A stretch of 64,000 nt of DNA, from assembly GCA_029961055.1 (NCBI GenBank), contig JASBVM010000005.1:170632-234631 (forward strand). The letters are read 5' to 3'. A program made the translations under genes and the position numbers. This stretch comes from Bacillota bacterium (GTDB taxonomy: Bacteria > Bacillota > Sulfobacillia > JAIMAT01). Positions 1 to 9,460 of this stretch are shown here, piece by piece. The first letter of the stretch is position 1; each line of letters begins with the position of its first letter. The notes beneath the pieces are model-generated. The model saw nothing but the letters and a program-made list of their open reading frames with translations. It ran no database searches and was not told the DNA's origin.

Positions 1-1
1 G

Positions 2-1444
2 CAGCTGATGGCGGAGCTGGCAGGCCAGCCGGGACGGGTCCTCGCGGTCACCCGCCGCCAGCGGCGGCGGCAGCCGGCTCCGCCCTTCATCACCAGTACG
101 CTCCAGCAGGAGGCCTCCCGGAAGCTCGGCTTCAGCCCCAGCCGGACGATGCGGGTGGCCCAGCAGCTTTACGAGGGCATCGCCGTCGGCGGCGAGGGCG
201 AGGTCGGCCTGATCACCTACATGCGCACCGACTCGACCCGCACGGCGCAGGAGGCGCGTGACGCCGCGCGCCAGCTGATCGTCGAGCGGTGGGGCGAGGA
301 GTTCTCCACCCCGCGCCAGCGCGCCGCGGCCGCCGGAGCCCAGGACGCCCACGAGGCGATCCGGCCCACCAGCGTCGCCCGGACGCCCGAGCGCCTGAAG
401 GAGGACCTGAACCGCGACCAGTTCCGCCTCTACCAGCTGATCTGGGAACGCTTCCTGGCGAGCCAGATGGCGCCCGCGGTCTTCGACACCGTCACCGCCG
501 AGATCGAGGCGGGAGACCACCGCTTCCGGGCGGTCGGCTCGACGCTGGTCTTCCCCGGCTTCACCATCCTCTACCAGGAGGGCCGCGACGAGGAGAGCGG
601 CAGGGAGAAGGAGCGGGAGGGAGCGGAGGGCGACCGCCCCCTCCCGCCGTTGGAGGAGGGGATGGGGCTCGACCTGCTGGAGCTGGTGCCGGCCCAGCAC
701 TGGACGCAGCCGCCGTTCCGCTACACCGATGCCACCCTCATCCGGACGCTGGAGGAGCGCGGGATCGGCCGGCCCAGCACGTACGCCCCCATCGTCGAGA
801 CGATCATCCAGCGGGGCTATGTCAGCCGGGAGCGGCGGACGCTGGTGCCCACCGAGCTGGGCCGGACGGTGACGCGGCTTCTGAAGGAACGCTTCCCGGA
901 CATCGTCGACGTGGAGTTCACGGCCCGCATGGAGAGCGAGCTGGACCGGGTGGAGGCGGGCGAGACCGGCTGGCGGCAGGTGGTGGCCGACTTCTATGGG
1001 CCCTTCGCCGAGGCGCTCCGGCGGGCGGAGACCGAAGTGGCCCGGGTCGAGCTCCCCAGCGAGCCCACCGACGAGGTCTGCGACGTGTGCGGCCGGCCGA
1101 TGGTCATCAAGCACGGCCGTTACGGCCCCTTCCTGGCCTGCACGGGCTACCCGGAGTGCAAGCGGACGCGACCGCTTCTGGAGAAGGTGGGTGTCGCCTG
1201 CCCCGAGTGCGGCGGCGAGCTGGTCGTCCGCCGCAGCCGGAAGGGACGCCGCTTCTACGGCTGCGCCAACTACCCGCGCTGCACCTTCGTCAGCTGGGAC
1301 CGGCCCGTGGAGGGGCGCTGTCCCAACTGCGGCGGCTGGCTGGTCGAGCACCGCGGCCGGAACGGGACCGTGGTCCAATGCGGGCGGAAGTGCGGCTACG
1401 TCCAGCCCGCCGAGGTGGCGCTCCCCCAGGGGAGCCGCACCTAG
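2..1444 (+). CDS. topA: DNA topoisomerase I, C-terminal part (cut by window edge)
   Basis: Type IA topoisomerase that relaxes negatively supercoiled DNA by single-strand passage. The reading frame is open at the left edge, so the TOPRIM domain and N-terminus lie outside the window and 480 residues are visible. The active-site tyrosine is in LITYMRTDS (Tyr codon 218-220), followed by the domain II/III core with the HEAIRPT and RPSTYAPI segments of the family. The C-terminus has three Cys4 zinc ribbons (CDVCG..., CPECG..., CPNCG...), usual for bacterial TopA. In many Bacillota topA is followed by trmFO, then xerC and hslVU; here trmFO is absent and xerC follows after about 100 bp. Identity is certain; only the 5' end is missing. 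Confidence 0.97.
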   Translation, partial: QLMAELAGQPGRVLAVTRRQRRRQPAPPFITSTLQQEASRKLGFSPSRTMRVAQQLYEGIAVGGEGEVGLITYMRTDSTRTAQEARDAARQLIVERWGEEFSTPRQRAAAAGAQDAHEAIRPTSVARTPERLKEDLNRDQFRLYQLIWERFLASQMAPAVFDTVTAEIEAGDHRFRAVGSTLVFPGFTILYQEGRDEESGREKEREGAEGDRPLPPLEEGMGLDLLELVPAQHWTQPPFRYTDATLIRTLEERGIGRPSTYAPIVETIIQRGYVSRERRTLVPTELGRTVTRLLKERFPDIVDVEFTARMESELDRVEAGETGWRQVVADFYGPFAEALRRAETEVARVELPSEPTDEVCDVCGRPMVIKHGRYGPFLACTGYPECKRTRPLLEKVGVACPECGGELVVRRSRKGRRFYGCANYPRCTFVSWDRPVEGRCPNCGGWLVEHRGRNGTVVQCGRKCGYVQPAEVALPQGSRT

Positions 1445-1548
1445 CGAGGACGCAGGTGGCGGTCGCCACCCGTCCCCGGGCGGGAGGATCAAACGAGCCG
1501 GACGGGGTCCGATGCGGAGAGTGGGTCGTCCGAAGGGAGGCCGGCCGC

Positions 1549-2493
1549 GTGACGGGGCCCGGACGAGCAGCGACCAACCTGGGCGAGGTGCTCGAGGCCT
1601 ACCGGGGGTACCTCCGGGCGGAGAAGGGGTATTCGGCGCTGACCGTGCAGGCGTACACCACCGACGTACTCCAGTGCCTGGCAGCGCTCGGGCTGGACAC
1701 CGACGAGCCCGCCCAACGCCTGAGCCAGGTGGAGAGCGGGCAGCTCCGCGCCTTCCTGGGTGCGCTGGCGCTCCAGGAAGGCTACGCCCACCGCTCCGTG
1801 GCGCGAAAGCTGGCCGCCCTGCGCAGCTTTTTCCACTTCGGGCGGCGCTCAGGCTGGGTGGCTGTCGATCCGACCGAGTTGCTGGAGGCCCCCAAGCTGG
1901 AGAAGCCCCTTCCGCGCCTGATGAACGTGGAGCAGATCTTCCGCCTCCTCGCCCTGCCCGACCAGAGCCCGGCCGGCCTCCGTGACCAGGCCCTGCTGGA
2001 GACGCTCTACGCCACGGGGGCGCGGGTCTCCGAGCTCGTCCACCTCGACGTCACCCACCTCAACCTCTCCCGGAGAGAGCTCTTCCTGTTCGGGAAGGGC
2101 GCCAAGGAGCGCCGCGTCCCCCTCGGCGGCCAGGCGGTGCGGGCGCTCTCCGTCTATCTGGCCGAGGGACGACCGCGACTGGCCGCCCACGCCCGCCGCC
2201 CCGCCGCCGACGCCGCGCAGGCGCTCTGGCTCAACCAGCGCGGAGGAAGGCTGACCGCCCGCGGAATCCGCCACATCCTCGACCGGTACGTGGAGCGCCT
2301 GGCCGACGTGGAGCACGTCAGCCCCCATACGCTCCGCCACGCCTTCGCCACCCACCTCCTGGACGGGGGCGCCGACATCCGGGTGGTCCAGGAGCTTCTG
2401 GGCCACGCCCGCATCTCGACGACGCAGGTCTACACCCACGTCTCGCGCCTCCACCTCCGCGAGGTGTACAATCGAGCGCACCCGAGGGCGTGA
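1549..2493 (+). CDS. xerC: Tyrosine recombinase XerC
   Basis: Site-specific recombinase that resolves chromosome dimers at dif together with a second Xer protein. 314 residues: N-terminal core-binding (SAM-like) domain at about 10-100, catalytic domain from about 115. All catalytic residues are visible: Arg159 (ATGARVSE), Lys183 (GKGAKER), His260 and Arg263 ([10 protein letters not shown]), His286 (GHARIS) and nucleophile Tyr295 (QVYTHV). GTG 1549 was chosen because GAAGGGAGG at 1532-1540 lies 8 bp upstream and the conserved domain begins soon after; the open frame runs further 5' only as a shadow of topA. XerC rather than XerD is inferred from the position between topA and hslVU, as in Bacillus. 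Confidence 0.93.
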   Translation: MTGPGRAATNLGEVLEAYRGYLRAEKGYSALTVQAYTTDVLQCLAALGLDTDEPAQRLSQVESGQLRAFLGALALQEGYAHRSVARKLAALRSFFHFGRRSGWVAVDPTELLEAPKLEKPLPRLMNVEQIFRLLALPDQSPAGLRDQALLETLYATGARVSELVHLDVTHLNLSRRELFLFGKGAKERRVPLGGQAVRALSVYLAEGRPRLAAHARRPAADAAQALWLNQRGGRLTARGIRHILDRYVERLADVEHVSPHTLRHAFATHLLDGGADIRVVQELLGHARISTTQVYTHVSRLHLREVYNRAHPRA

Positions 2494-2527
2494 GGCGGGA
2501 AGCCCGGCCTTCGAAGGGGGCTCGCCG

Positions 2528-3058
2528 ATGATCCATGCCACCACCGTGGTGGCCGTCCGCAGGGACGGGCGGCTCGCCATGGGTTCGGACGGCCAGGTGA
2601 CCCAGGAGTCGGTCATCCTCAAGCACGGTGCGCAGAAGGTCCGCCGCCTCGCCGGCGGGCGGGTCCTGGCGGGCTTCGCCGGCTCCGTGGCCGACGCGCT
2701 CACCCTGTTCGAGAAGTTCGAGGGCCACCTCCAGCAGACGGGCGGTCGCCTCGCCCGGGCGGCGGTGGAGCTGGCCAAGGAGTGGCGGACCGACCGGGTG
2801 CTCCGTCGCCTGGAGGCGCTGATGCTGGTGGGCGACCTGGAGGGTCTCCTGGTCATCTCCGGCGGCGGCGAGGTGATCGAACCCGACGAGCCGATCATGG
2901 CCATCGGCTCGGGTGGGCCCTACGCGCTGGCAGCCGGCCGGGCGCTCCTCCGGAACACCTCCCTGGACGCCGAGCAGATCGTCCGCCAGGCGCTCGGCAT
3001 CGCCTCGGAGATCTGCATCTACACCAACGACCGGATCACGGTGGAGGAGCTCGGCTGA
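2528..3058 (+). CDS. hslV: ATP-dependent protease peptidase subunit HslV (ClpQ)
   Basis: Proteasome-like N-terminal nucleophile peptidase that forms a double ring and degrades proteins unfolded by HslU in the cytoplasm. 176 residues, full length. It begins MIHATTVV, so removal of the short propeptide would expose Thr5 as nucleophile; this is the Thr type of most bacteria, whereas Bacillus subtilis ClpQ uses Ser. The SDGQVT segment and KVRRL lysine are family landmarks. An AAGGGGG Shine-Dalgarno at 2514-2520 fixes ATG 2528. The stop is 2 bp before hslU, so the two are co-translated. Confidence 0.96.
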   Translation: MIHATTVVAVRRDGRLAMGSDGQVTQESVILKHGAQKVRRLAGGRVLAGFAGSVADALTLFEKFEGHLQQTGGRLARAAVELAKEWRTDRVLRRLEALMLVGDLEGLLVISGGGEVIEPDEPIMAIGSGGPYALAAGRALLRNTSLDAEQIVRQALGIASEICIYTNDRITVEELG

Positions 3059-3060
3059 CC

Positions 3061-4473
<1,413 letters not shown>

Positions 4474-4512
4474 GCAGCCGGCCCCTACTTCGGGAGACGG
4501 CCGCCACCTGGC

Positions 4513-4536
4513 CCCCGCCGGCCCGCGCCGGCGGGG
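4513..4536 (+). terminator. GC hairpin after hslU, possible terminator
   Basis: A perfect 10-bp inverted repeat (CCCCGCCGGC, loop CCGC, GCCGGCGGGG) lies 40 bp after the hslU stop. It would be very stable but lacks a T-run, so termination is uncertain; in such a GC-rich genome it could also be an mRNA-stabilising stem. Confidence 0.4.
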
Positions 4537-4670
4537 TTCGTCGCTCCCCTGCGCGCAATCGCCGAGGGGAGAAATTCTTTCCGGAGCAGGGAGGAGTTTG
4601 TCGAGGCGAGTCGAACTTGGCTTCCTGGTGGCTGGAAAGAGAGCCGCCGAGAGGTTTACATAAGGCGTTT

Positions 4671-4757
4671 CTCCGCTCAGAGCAAACCCGGCGAAAGCCG
4701 GGGACGCAAAGCCGCGGGCCCTCGTCGAGGAACGGCAGGGCAGCCAGGTTGCCGGAG
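4671..4757 (+). promoter_or_regulatory. Cyclic di-GMP-I riboswitch (GEMM-I) of the flagellar operon
   Basis: The conserved GEMM-I core is readable: GCAAACC at 4682-4688, a P2 stem capped by a GAAA tetraloop (4693-4696), GGGACGCAAAGCC at 4701-4713, then the P3 arm and the GGCAGGGCAGCCAGGTTGCC block at 4734-4753. P1 is CTCCG 4671-4675 with CGGAG 4753-4757. The aptamer binds the second messenger c-di-GMP. It sits upstream of flgB with an intrinsic terminator between, the same arrangement known for the flgB operon of Clostridioides difficile. A second CTCCG at 4780-4784, at the foot of the terminator, can compete for the P1 3' strand, which predicts termination when ligand is bound (motility off at high c-di-GMP). 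The switching direction is inference. Confidence 0.92.
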
Positions 4758-4781
4758 AGGCCGGATCAAGGGATCCTTCCT

Positions 4782-4819
4782 CCGCTTCCTGGCTTCTCGC
4801 CGGGAGGCGGTTTTCATTT
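4782..4819 (+). terminator. Intrinsic terminator of the riboswitch expression platform
   Basis: A 12-bp stem (4782-4793 with 4799-4810, a few G-U pairs) with loop TTCTC is followed at once by TTTTCATTT. It lies 25 nt downstream of the c-di-GMP aptamer and 107 bp before flgB, so it can only act as a conditional terminator of the flagellar transcript. Its 5' foot overlaps CTCCG (4780-4784), which duplicates the P1 5' strand of the aptamer and provides an antiterminator pairing. Confidence 0.85.
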
Positions 4820-4925
4820 GGGAGATGGAAACCGCCGGACGAGGGAGGGGGCCGGAACCGAAGCGGCCGGATCCTGCAGCGGCAAGGAGGCGGGGGAACC
4901 CGCGCAAGGAGGAAGTGAGCGGCCC

Positions 4926-5261
4926 ATGGCGCCCGTATCGCCACTTCTGGATCAGATGCAGGCGGGCCTCAACCTGGCCTCGCTCCGCCAGAGGCTGCTG
5001 GCCCAGAACGCGGCCAACGTGGAGACCCCGGGGTATCGGCCCCTGGACGCGGTGGCGGTGCAGGACCCCGCGGCGCCGGGCGGCTTCCAGGCCATGGTCG
5101 TGGCCTCCACCCCGGTGATGCGTCCCGACGGGAGCGGCGTCGATCCGGACCAAGAGGTGGTGGCCCTGACCCAGAACGCCCTCTGGTATGAGGCGATGGC
5201 CAGCCAGGCGGCAGCCGAGCTGGCGCGCCTCCGCACCGCTGTCACCGAGGGGAGGCAGTGA
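4926..5261 (+). CDS. flgB: Flagellar basal-body rod protein FlgB
   Basis: Proximal rod subunit of the flagellar basal body, exported through the flagellar type III system. 111 residues, somewhat shorter than the usual ~130. The N-terminal rod motif is clear: LRQRLLAQNAANVETPGYR. The C-terminal helix around NALWYEAMASQAAAELARL matches the coiled-coil end of rod proteins. ATG 4926 follows AAGGAGG at 4906-4912; the 13-bp spacing is long, but no better in-frame start exists. First gene of the flagellar operon, directly downstream of the c-di-GMP riboswitch. Confidence 0.93.
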   Translation: MAPVSPLLDQMQAGLNLASLRQRLLAQNAANVETPGYRPLDAVAVQDPAAPGGFQAMVVASTPVMRPDGSGVDPDQEVVALTQNALWYEAMASQAAAELARLRTAVTEGRQ

Positions 5262-5264
5262 GCG

Positions 5265-5672
5265 GTGAACCTCTGGCAGGCGATGGACATCAGCGCCTCT
5301 GGCCTGACCGCCGAGCGCTTCCGCATCGACCTCGTCGCCTCCAACCTGGCCAACGTCGAGAGCACCGCGCCGCGGCCCGGGGTTCCGCCCTTCCAGCGGC
5401 AGATGGCCTATTTCCAGGAGGCCTGGGGAAGCGACGGCCCGCAGGGCGTCGTCGTGGCCGGGGTCTACCGCGACCCGCGGCCGGGTCCTGTCGACTACCA
5501 GCCTGGCAACCCCGCTGCCGACGCCCGGGGCTACGTCCAGCTGCCCAACGTGGACCCGACCCGCGAGACCATCGACCTGATCGCCGCCTCCCGTGCCTAC
5601 GAGATGAACGTGACCGCCTTCACGGTCAGCCGTGACCTCTTCCGGCAGGCGCTGGCCGTGGGTCGGGCCTGA
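5265..5672 (+). CDS. flgC: Flagellar basal-body rod protein FlgC
   Basis: Proximal rod subunit. 135 residues. N-terminal rod signature SASGLTAERFRIDLVASNLANVE and the C-terminal SRAYEMNVTAF helix are both present. GTG 5265 lies 3 bp after the flgB stop, with GGGGAGG of the flgB 3' end as ribosome-binding site, so translation is coupled to flgB. Confidence 0.95.
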   Translation: MNLWQAMDISASGLTAERFRIDLVASNLANVESTAPRPGVPPFQRQMAYFQEAWGSDGPQGVVVAGVYRDPRPGPVDYQPGNPAADARGYVQLPNVDPTRETIDLIAASRAYEMNVTAFTVSRDLFRQALAVGRA

Positions 5673-5703
5673 CCGGCCCGGGCGGTAGGAAGGAGGATGT
5701 CCG

Positions 5704-6024
5704 ATGCCCACCGGGATCTCGCCCGTACAGAGCACCCCCGCCGCCCCCCTGGGCCCGGCAGGGCCGAGCGGGCCGGGTGTCCAGCCGCAAGGCGGCGCCG
5801 CCACTTCCAGCTTCGCGCAACAGCTGGCCGGGGCGCTGGACGGGGTCAACCAGCTGCAGCTGGAGGCGCAGCAGGCGGCCGCTTCGCTCCTCACCGGGGG
5901 CGCCGCTGACGTAGCCCAGGTGGTCCTCGCGAGCGAGAAGGCGACGCTGGCGCTGCAGCTGGTGGCCACCGTGCGGAACGAGGCCCTGGCAGCTTACCAG
6001 AGCGTCATGCAGACGCCGCTCTAG
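5704..6024 (+). CDS. fliE: Flagellar hook-basal body complex protein FliE
   Basis: Adaptor joining the MS ring to the rod. 106 residues: a Pro/Ala/Gly-rich, probably disordered N-terminus (1-35) and the helical FliE domain from SFAQQLAGALDGVNQLQ to the end (VLASEKATLALQLVATVRNEALAAYQ). The AGGAGG Shine-Dalgarno ends 8 bp before ATG 5704. It is in its standard place between flgC and fliF. Confidence 0.93.
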   Translation: MPTGISPVQSTPAAPLGPAGPSGPGVQPQGGAATSSFAQQLAGALDGVNQLQLEAQQAAASLLTGGAADVAQVVLASEKATLALQLVATVRNEALAAYQSVMQTPL

Positions 6025-6073
6025 GGCCTGACCAGGGCTGCCGGCTTCCGACGCCGGGCACGGGTGGAGCCAG

Positions 6074-7711
6074 ATGGGGGCGGGTCCGATCGGCATGAGT
6101 CTCTCCGTCAAGGGGCTGGGGAGCCAGCTGCGATCCTTCTGGGACCGGCTGGAGGCGCGCCAGCGCCGGTGGCTGGTCGCCGGCGCGCTGGCGGCGCTGG
6201 CGCTCGTCGCGGGCGCGGCCCTGCTGGGCCACCGGGGGCCCGCCATGGCGCCGCTCTTCTCGCACCTGCAGGCCCAGGACGCCGCCGCGATCGCGCAGCA
6301 GCTCCAGAGCCAGGGCGTGCCCTACCAGATCGCGGACCAGGGCCAGACCATCCTGGTGCCGCAGGACCAGGTGTATAAGCTCCGCCTGGACCTGGCCGCC
6401 AAAGGGCTTCCTTCCTCGGGCGTGGTCGGCCTTGAGAGCATGAACAGCCTGCCCCTGGGCGCCAGCTCCTTCCAGCAGCAGGTGGCCTATCTGCGCGCCC
6501 TGGAAGGGGAGCTGACGCGGACCATCCTCCAGATCGACGGGGTGGCCGGCGCGCGGGTGCACATCAACCTGCCCCAGCAGAGCGTCTTCGTCTCCCAGCA
6601 GCAGCCCGCCAGCGCTGCCGTCATGGTGGAGATGAAGCCCGGCCAGATGCTCGATCCCACCCAGGTGGCCGGGATCCGCCACCTGGTCGCCGCCAGCGTC
6701 CCCAACCTGAAGCCGGAGGACGTGGTGGTGGTCGACCAGTTCGGCCGGGCGCTGGATGGAAGCCCGGGCGACCAGGCTTCCTCCGAGCCGGCGCGCCTGG
6801 CCCAGGAGCGGAATTTCGAGCAACAGCTGCAGCAGTCGGTGGCCAGCCTTCTCGCGCAGATCTTCGGCCAGACCCCGGTGGCGGTCCGCGTCCGCGCCGA
6901 CCTGAACATGGACCAGCAGACCATCCAGAGCGACCGGTACAGCCAGCCCCAGGGCGCCACCGGTACCGGCGGGACGACCGGCACCGGCGGCACGGGTGGC
7001 AACGCCGGCATCGTCAAGAGCGTCCACCAGCTCCAGGAACAGTTCACCGGTACCGGCGCGCCGCCCGCGGGCCTGGCGGGCACCGCCTCCAACCTGCCCC
7101 CGGGGAGCAGCGTGCCCACCTACCCCGTCGGCGGGAACGGCGGGAACAGCAGTTACCAGAAGACCGACACCACCACCGACTACCTGGTCGACCACATCCA
7201 GCAGCAGATCAAGGTGGCCCCGGGCGCGGTGCAGCGGCTCTCGGTCGCCGTGGTGGTGGGAACCAACCTGACGCCGGGGCAGCAGCAGGCGCTGCAGCAG
7301 GTGGTCCAGGCGGCGGTGGGCGCCCAGCCGGGGCGCGACACGGTCTCCGTCCTCGGCATGCCCTTCCGCTCGGCGAATGCGGGTGCGGCGCGCCCGGTAC
7401 CGGCGCGGCCCTCGCTCTTCCAGCCGCCGTACGTCTACGCGCTGGCAGGCGCCCTGGTGTTGCTGCTGGCGGCCGCCGTGGCCCTGCTCCGCGCCGCCCG
7501 CGCCAGGAAGCAGGCGGAGGAGCGCCTCCAGGAGATCCAGGCGCTCCTCGCCCGCCAGCCCGAGCCTGCGGCGGCGCCCGCGCCCGTCGCCCCGCCGCCG
7601 GAGAGCGGGGAGAGGGACGGCAAGGCGGCGCTGGAGAGGGCGCGGAGGCTGGCGATGGCCGACCCGGAGACGGCGGCCAACGTGATCCGATCCTGGCTTT
7701 CGGAGAACTAG
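6074..7711 (+). CDS. fliF: Flagellar MS-ring protein FliF
   Basis: Builds the membrane MS ring on which rod, export gate and C ring assemble. 545 residues. TM1 is about 33-52 (WLVAGALAALALVAGAALLG), then ring-building motifs (RLDLAAKGLPSSGVVG, LEGELTRTI), a Gly/Thr-rich low-complexity insert at about 295-315, TM2 at about 453-475, and a C-terminal cytoplasmic tail ending ETAANVIRSWLSEN that binds FliG. ATG 6074 has GGTGGAG upstream; ATG 6095 is an in-frame alternative with poorer spacing. Confidence 0.96.
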   Translation: MGAGPIGMSLSVKGLGSQLRSFWDRLEARQRRWLVAGALAALALVAGAALLGHRGPAMAPLFSHLQAQDAAAIAQQLQSQGVPYQIADQGQTILVPQDQVYKLRLDLAAKGLPSSGVVGLESMNSLPLGASSFQQQVAYLRALEGELTRTILQIDGVAGARVHINLPQQSVFVSQQQPASAAVMVEMKPGQMLDPTQVAGIRHLVAASVPNLKPEDVVVVDQFGRALDGSPGDQASSEPARLAQERNFEQQLQQSVASLLAQIFGQTPVAVRVRADLNMDQQTIQSDRYSQPQGATGTGGTTGTGGTGGNAGIVKSVHQLQEQFTGTGAPPAGLAGTASNLPPGSSVPTYPVGGNGGNSSYQKTDTTTDYLVDHIQQQIKVAPGAVQRLSVAVVVGTNLTPGQQQALQQVVQAAVGAQPGRDTVSVLGMPFRSANAGAARPVPARPSLFQPPYVYALAGALVLLLAAAVALLRAARARKQAEERLQEIQALLARQPEPAAAPAPVAPPPESGERDGKAALERARRLAMADPETAANVIRSWLSEN

Positions 7712-7734
7712 CCGGGCGGAGGGAGGTGACGAGG

Positions 7735-8736
7735 GTGGCGTTGCGATCGCGGCAGAAGGCGGCCATTCTCCTGCAGGCGCTGGGGCCCAAGGCCTCCCAG
7801 GGGCTCTTCCGCCACCTGAGCGACGAGGAGATCGAACAGTTGACGCTGGAGCTGGCCAACCTGGGGACGGTCCAACCCGAGACCGAGCAGAGCGTGCTCG
7901 AGGACTTCGTCACCCTGGGGGAGGCGCAGGGGTTCGTCCGCGTAGGCGGCATCTCGGCCGCGCGCCAGCTGCTGGAGCAGGTGGTCGGGCCCCAGAAGAC
8001 CGCCGAGATCCTGCAGCGCCTGACGACGACGCTCCAGGTCCGCCCCTTCGACTTCATCCGGCGCGCCGATGCCGCGCAGCTCCTCAACTTCCTGGAGGGC
8101 GAGCATCCCCAGACGGTGGCGCTGGTGATGGCGTACATGTCGCCGGAACAGGCCGCCCAGGTGCTGAGCGCGCTTCCTCCCGAGATGCAGGTCGACGTGG
8201 TCCGTCGCATCGCCACCATGGGCCGCACGTCGCCCGACGTGGTCAAGGAGGTGGAGCGCGTCCTCGAGAGGAAGCTGGCCTCCCTCACCACCCAGGGTTC
8301 CACGGAGATCGCGGGCGTCCAGGCGGTGGTCCAGATGCTCAACCGCGTCGACCGCAGCACCGAGCGGAGCATTGTCGAGAACCTGGGCACCACCGACCCC
8401 GAGCTGATGGAGGAGATCCGCCAGCGCATGTTCGTCTTCGAGGACCTCGTCTTCCTGGACGATCGCTCGCTCCAGCGGGCGCTGCGGGAGGTGGACCTGA
8501 ACACCGACCTGCCGCTGGCCCTGCGCGGCGCCAGCGACGAGGTGAAGGCGAAGATCCTCCGCAACCTCTCCCAGCGGGCCGGCCAGCTGCTCCAGGAGAA
8601 CATGGACTACCTCGGCCCGGTCCGCCTGCGCGAGGTGGAGGAGGCCCAGCAGCGGATCGTCTCCGCCATCCGCCGTCTGGAGGACGCGGGCGAGATCGTG
8701 ATCAGCCGCGGAGGGAAGGACGAGATCCTTGTCTAG
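7735..8736 (+). CDS. fliG: Flagellar motor switch protein FliG
   Basis: C-ring protein that contacts FliF and the stator and turns ion flow into torque. 333 residues. N-domain RSRQKAAILLQALGPKAS, middle-domain EHPQT motif (EGEHPQTVALVMAYM), and C-terminal torque helix region (MFVFEDLVFLDDRSLQRALRE) with the charged residues expected for stator contact. GTG 7735 is placed 8 bp after GGGAGG (7721-7726); an in-frame GTG at 7726 overlaps that ribosome-binding site and is less likely. Overlaps fliH by 8 bp. Confidence 0.96.
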   Translation: MALRSRQKAAILLQALGPKASQGLFRHLSDEEIEQLTLELANLGTVQPETEQSVLEDFVTLGEAQGFVRVGGISAARQLLEQVVGPQKTAEILQRLTTTLQVRPFDFIRRADAAQLLNFLEGEHPQTVALVMAYMSPEQAAQVLSALPPEMQVDVVRRIATMGRTSPDVVKEVERVLERKLASLTTQGSTEIAGVQAVVQMLNRVDRSTERSIVENLGTTDPELMEEIRQRMFVFEDLVFLDDRSLQRALREVDLNTDLPLALRGASDEVKAKILRNLSQRAGQLLQENMDYLGPVRLREVEEAQQRIVSAIRRLEDAGEIVISRGGKDEILV

Positions 8737-9460
8737 GCTGCTGAAGGGCGGAGGAGCGGCGGAAGGGAGGGCGACCACCGCCCTCTGGGAGGATCTGCCC
8801 CCCGAGCGCCGGACGCCGCCGGATCCGGAGCCACCTTCCGCGGTCGCCCGGGAGGAAGAGGCGGAGCGCGCGGCCGAACTGGCCGAGGAGCGCCGGCGCG
8901 CCGCGGCGGAGGGGTACGCCGACGGTTTCCGCCGCGGCCTCGACGAGGGACGGGCAGCCGGCCTGGAGGAGGGCCGCCGGCAGGGTTACGAGGAGGGCTA
9001 CCAGGCGGCGATGGGCGACGCCGCCGAACGGGCGGCCGAGCTGGCGGCGGCGGCCGAGGACGTGCTCGCCCGCGCCGAGGCGGAAGCGGAGGCGAAGCTG
9101 GAGGCGATCCCGGCCGCGGTGGCCGCGCTGGCGGTGGAGGTGGGCAGCCGCCTCCTGCGCCGGCAGCTCCGGGCCGAGCCGGAGGCGCTGGTGGAGCGGG
9201 TGCGCGGGATCCTGGCCGAGGCGGGTCCCCGCTCCCGCGCGCGCATCCTGGCCAGCCGGAGCGACCGCGCCATCCTGGAGGCCAGCCTCGAGGCGCTGGG
9301 CAGTGCCTTCCCGGGGGTGGAGCTGAGCGTCACCGAGGACGGGCAGCTGGACCCCGGCGACCTCCGGGTGGAGACCGAGGCGGGCGACTTCGACGCCACG
9401 CTTCTCCGGGAGATCGCCGCCCTGCGGCGGCGGATCGAGGAGGCGCTCCGCCATGGCTGA
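8729..9460 (+). CDS. fliH: Flagellar assembly protein FliH
   Basis: Regulator and peripheral-stalk partner of the export ATPase FliI. 243 residues, strongly charged and helical. A run of GxxxG-type repeats (YADGFRRGLDEGRAAGLEE and the following GRRQGYEEGY) is the hallmark of FliH; the C-terminal part (RSDRAILEASLEALG... DPGDLRVETEAGDFDA) resembles the V-type ATPase stalk fold. TTG start with GAGGGAAGGA at 8711-8720, inside the end of fliG. Confidence 0.92.
   Translation: MSRLLKGGGAAEGRATTALWEDLPPERRTPPDPEPPSAVAREEEAERAAELAEERRRAAAEGYADGFRRGLDEGRAAGLEEGRRQGYEEGYQAAMGDAAERAAELAAAAEDVLARAEAEAEAKLEAIPAAVAALAVEVGSRLLRRQLRAEPEALVERVRGILAEAGPRSRARILASRSDRAILEASLEALGSAFPGVELSVTEDGQLDPGDLRVETEAGDFDATLLREIAALRRRIEEALRHG

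Larger units (their letters stand above)
4474..4925 (+). other. Long intergenic leader between hslU and flgB
   Basis: 452 bp with no credible coding frame. In order it holds a GC hairpin after hslU (4513-4536), a featureless stretch in which I could not find a convincing sigma-A, sigma-54 or sigma-D promoter (the AT-richer 4650-4663 is the likeliest -10 zone), a c-di-GMP-I riboswitch aptamer (4671-4757), an intrinsic terminator (4782-4819), and about 100 bp of untranslated leader ending in the flgB ribosome-binding site AAGGAGG at 4906-4912. Confidence 0.85.

Noticed and set aside
4590..4663. Sigma-28 or sigma-54 promoter before the riboswitch
   Set aside because: GCCGAGAG near 4646 resembles a sigma-28 -10 but lacks a correctly spaced TAAA, and no GG-N10-GC pattern fits sigma-54.
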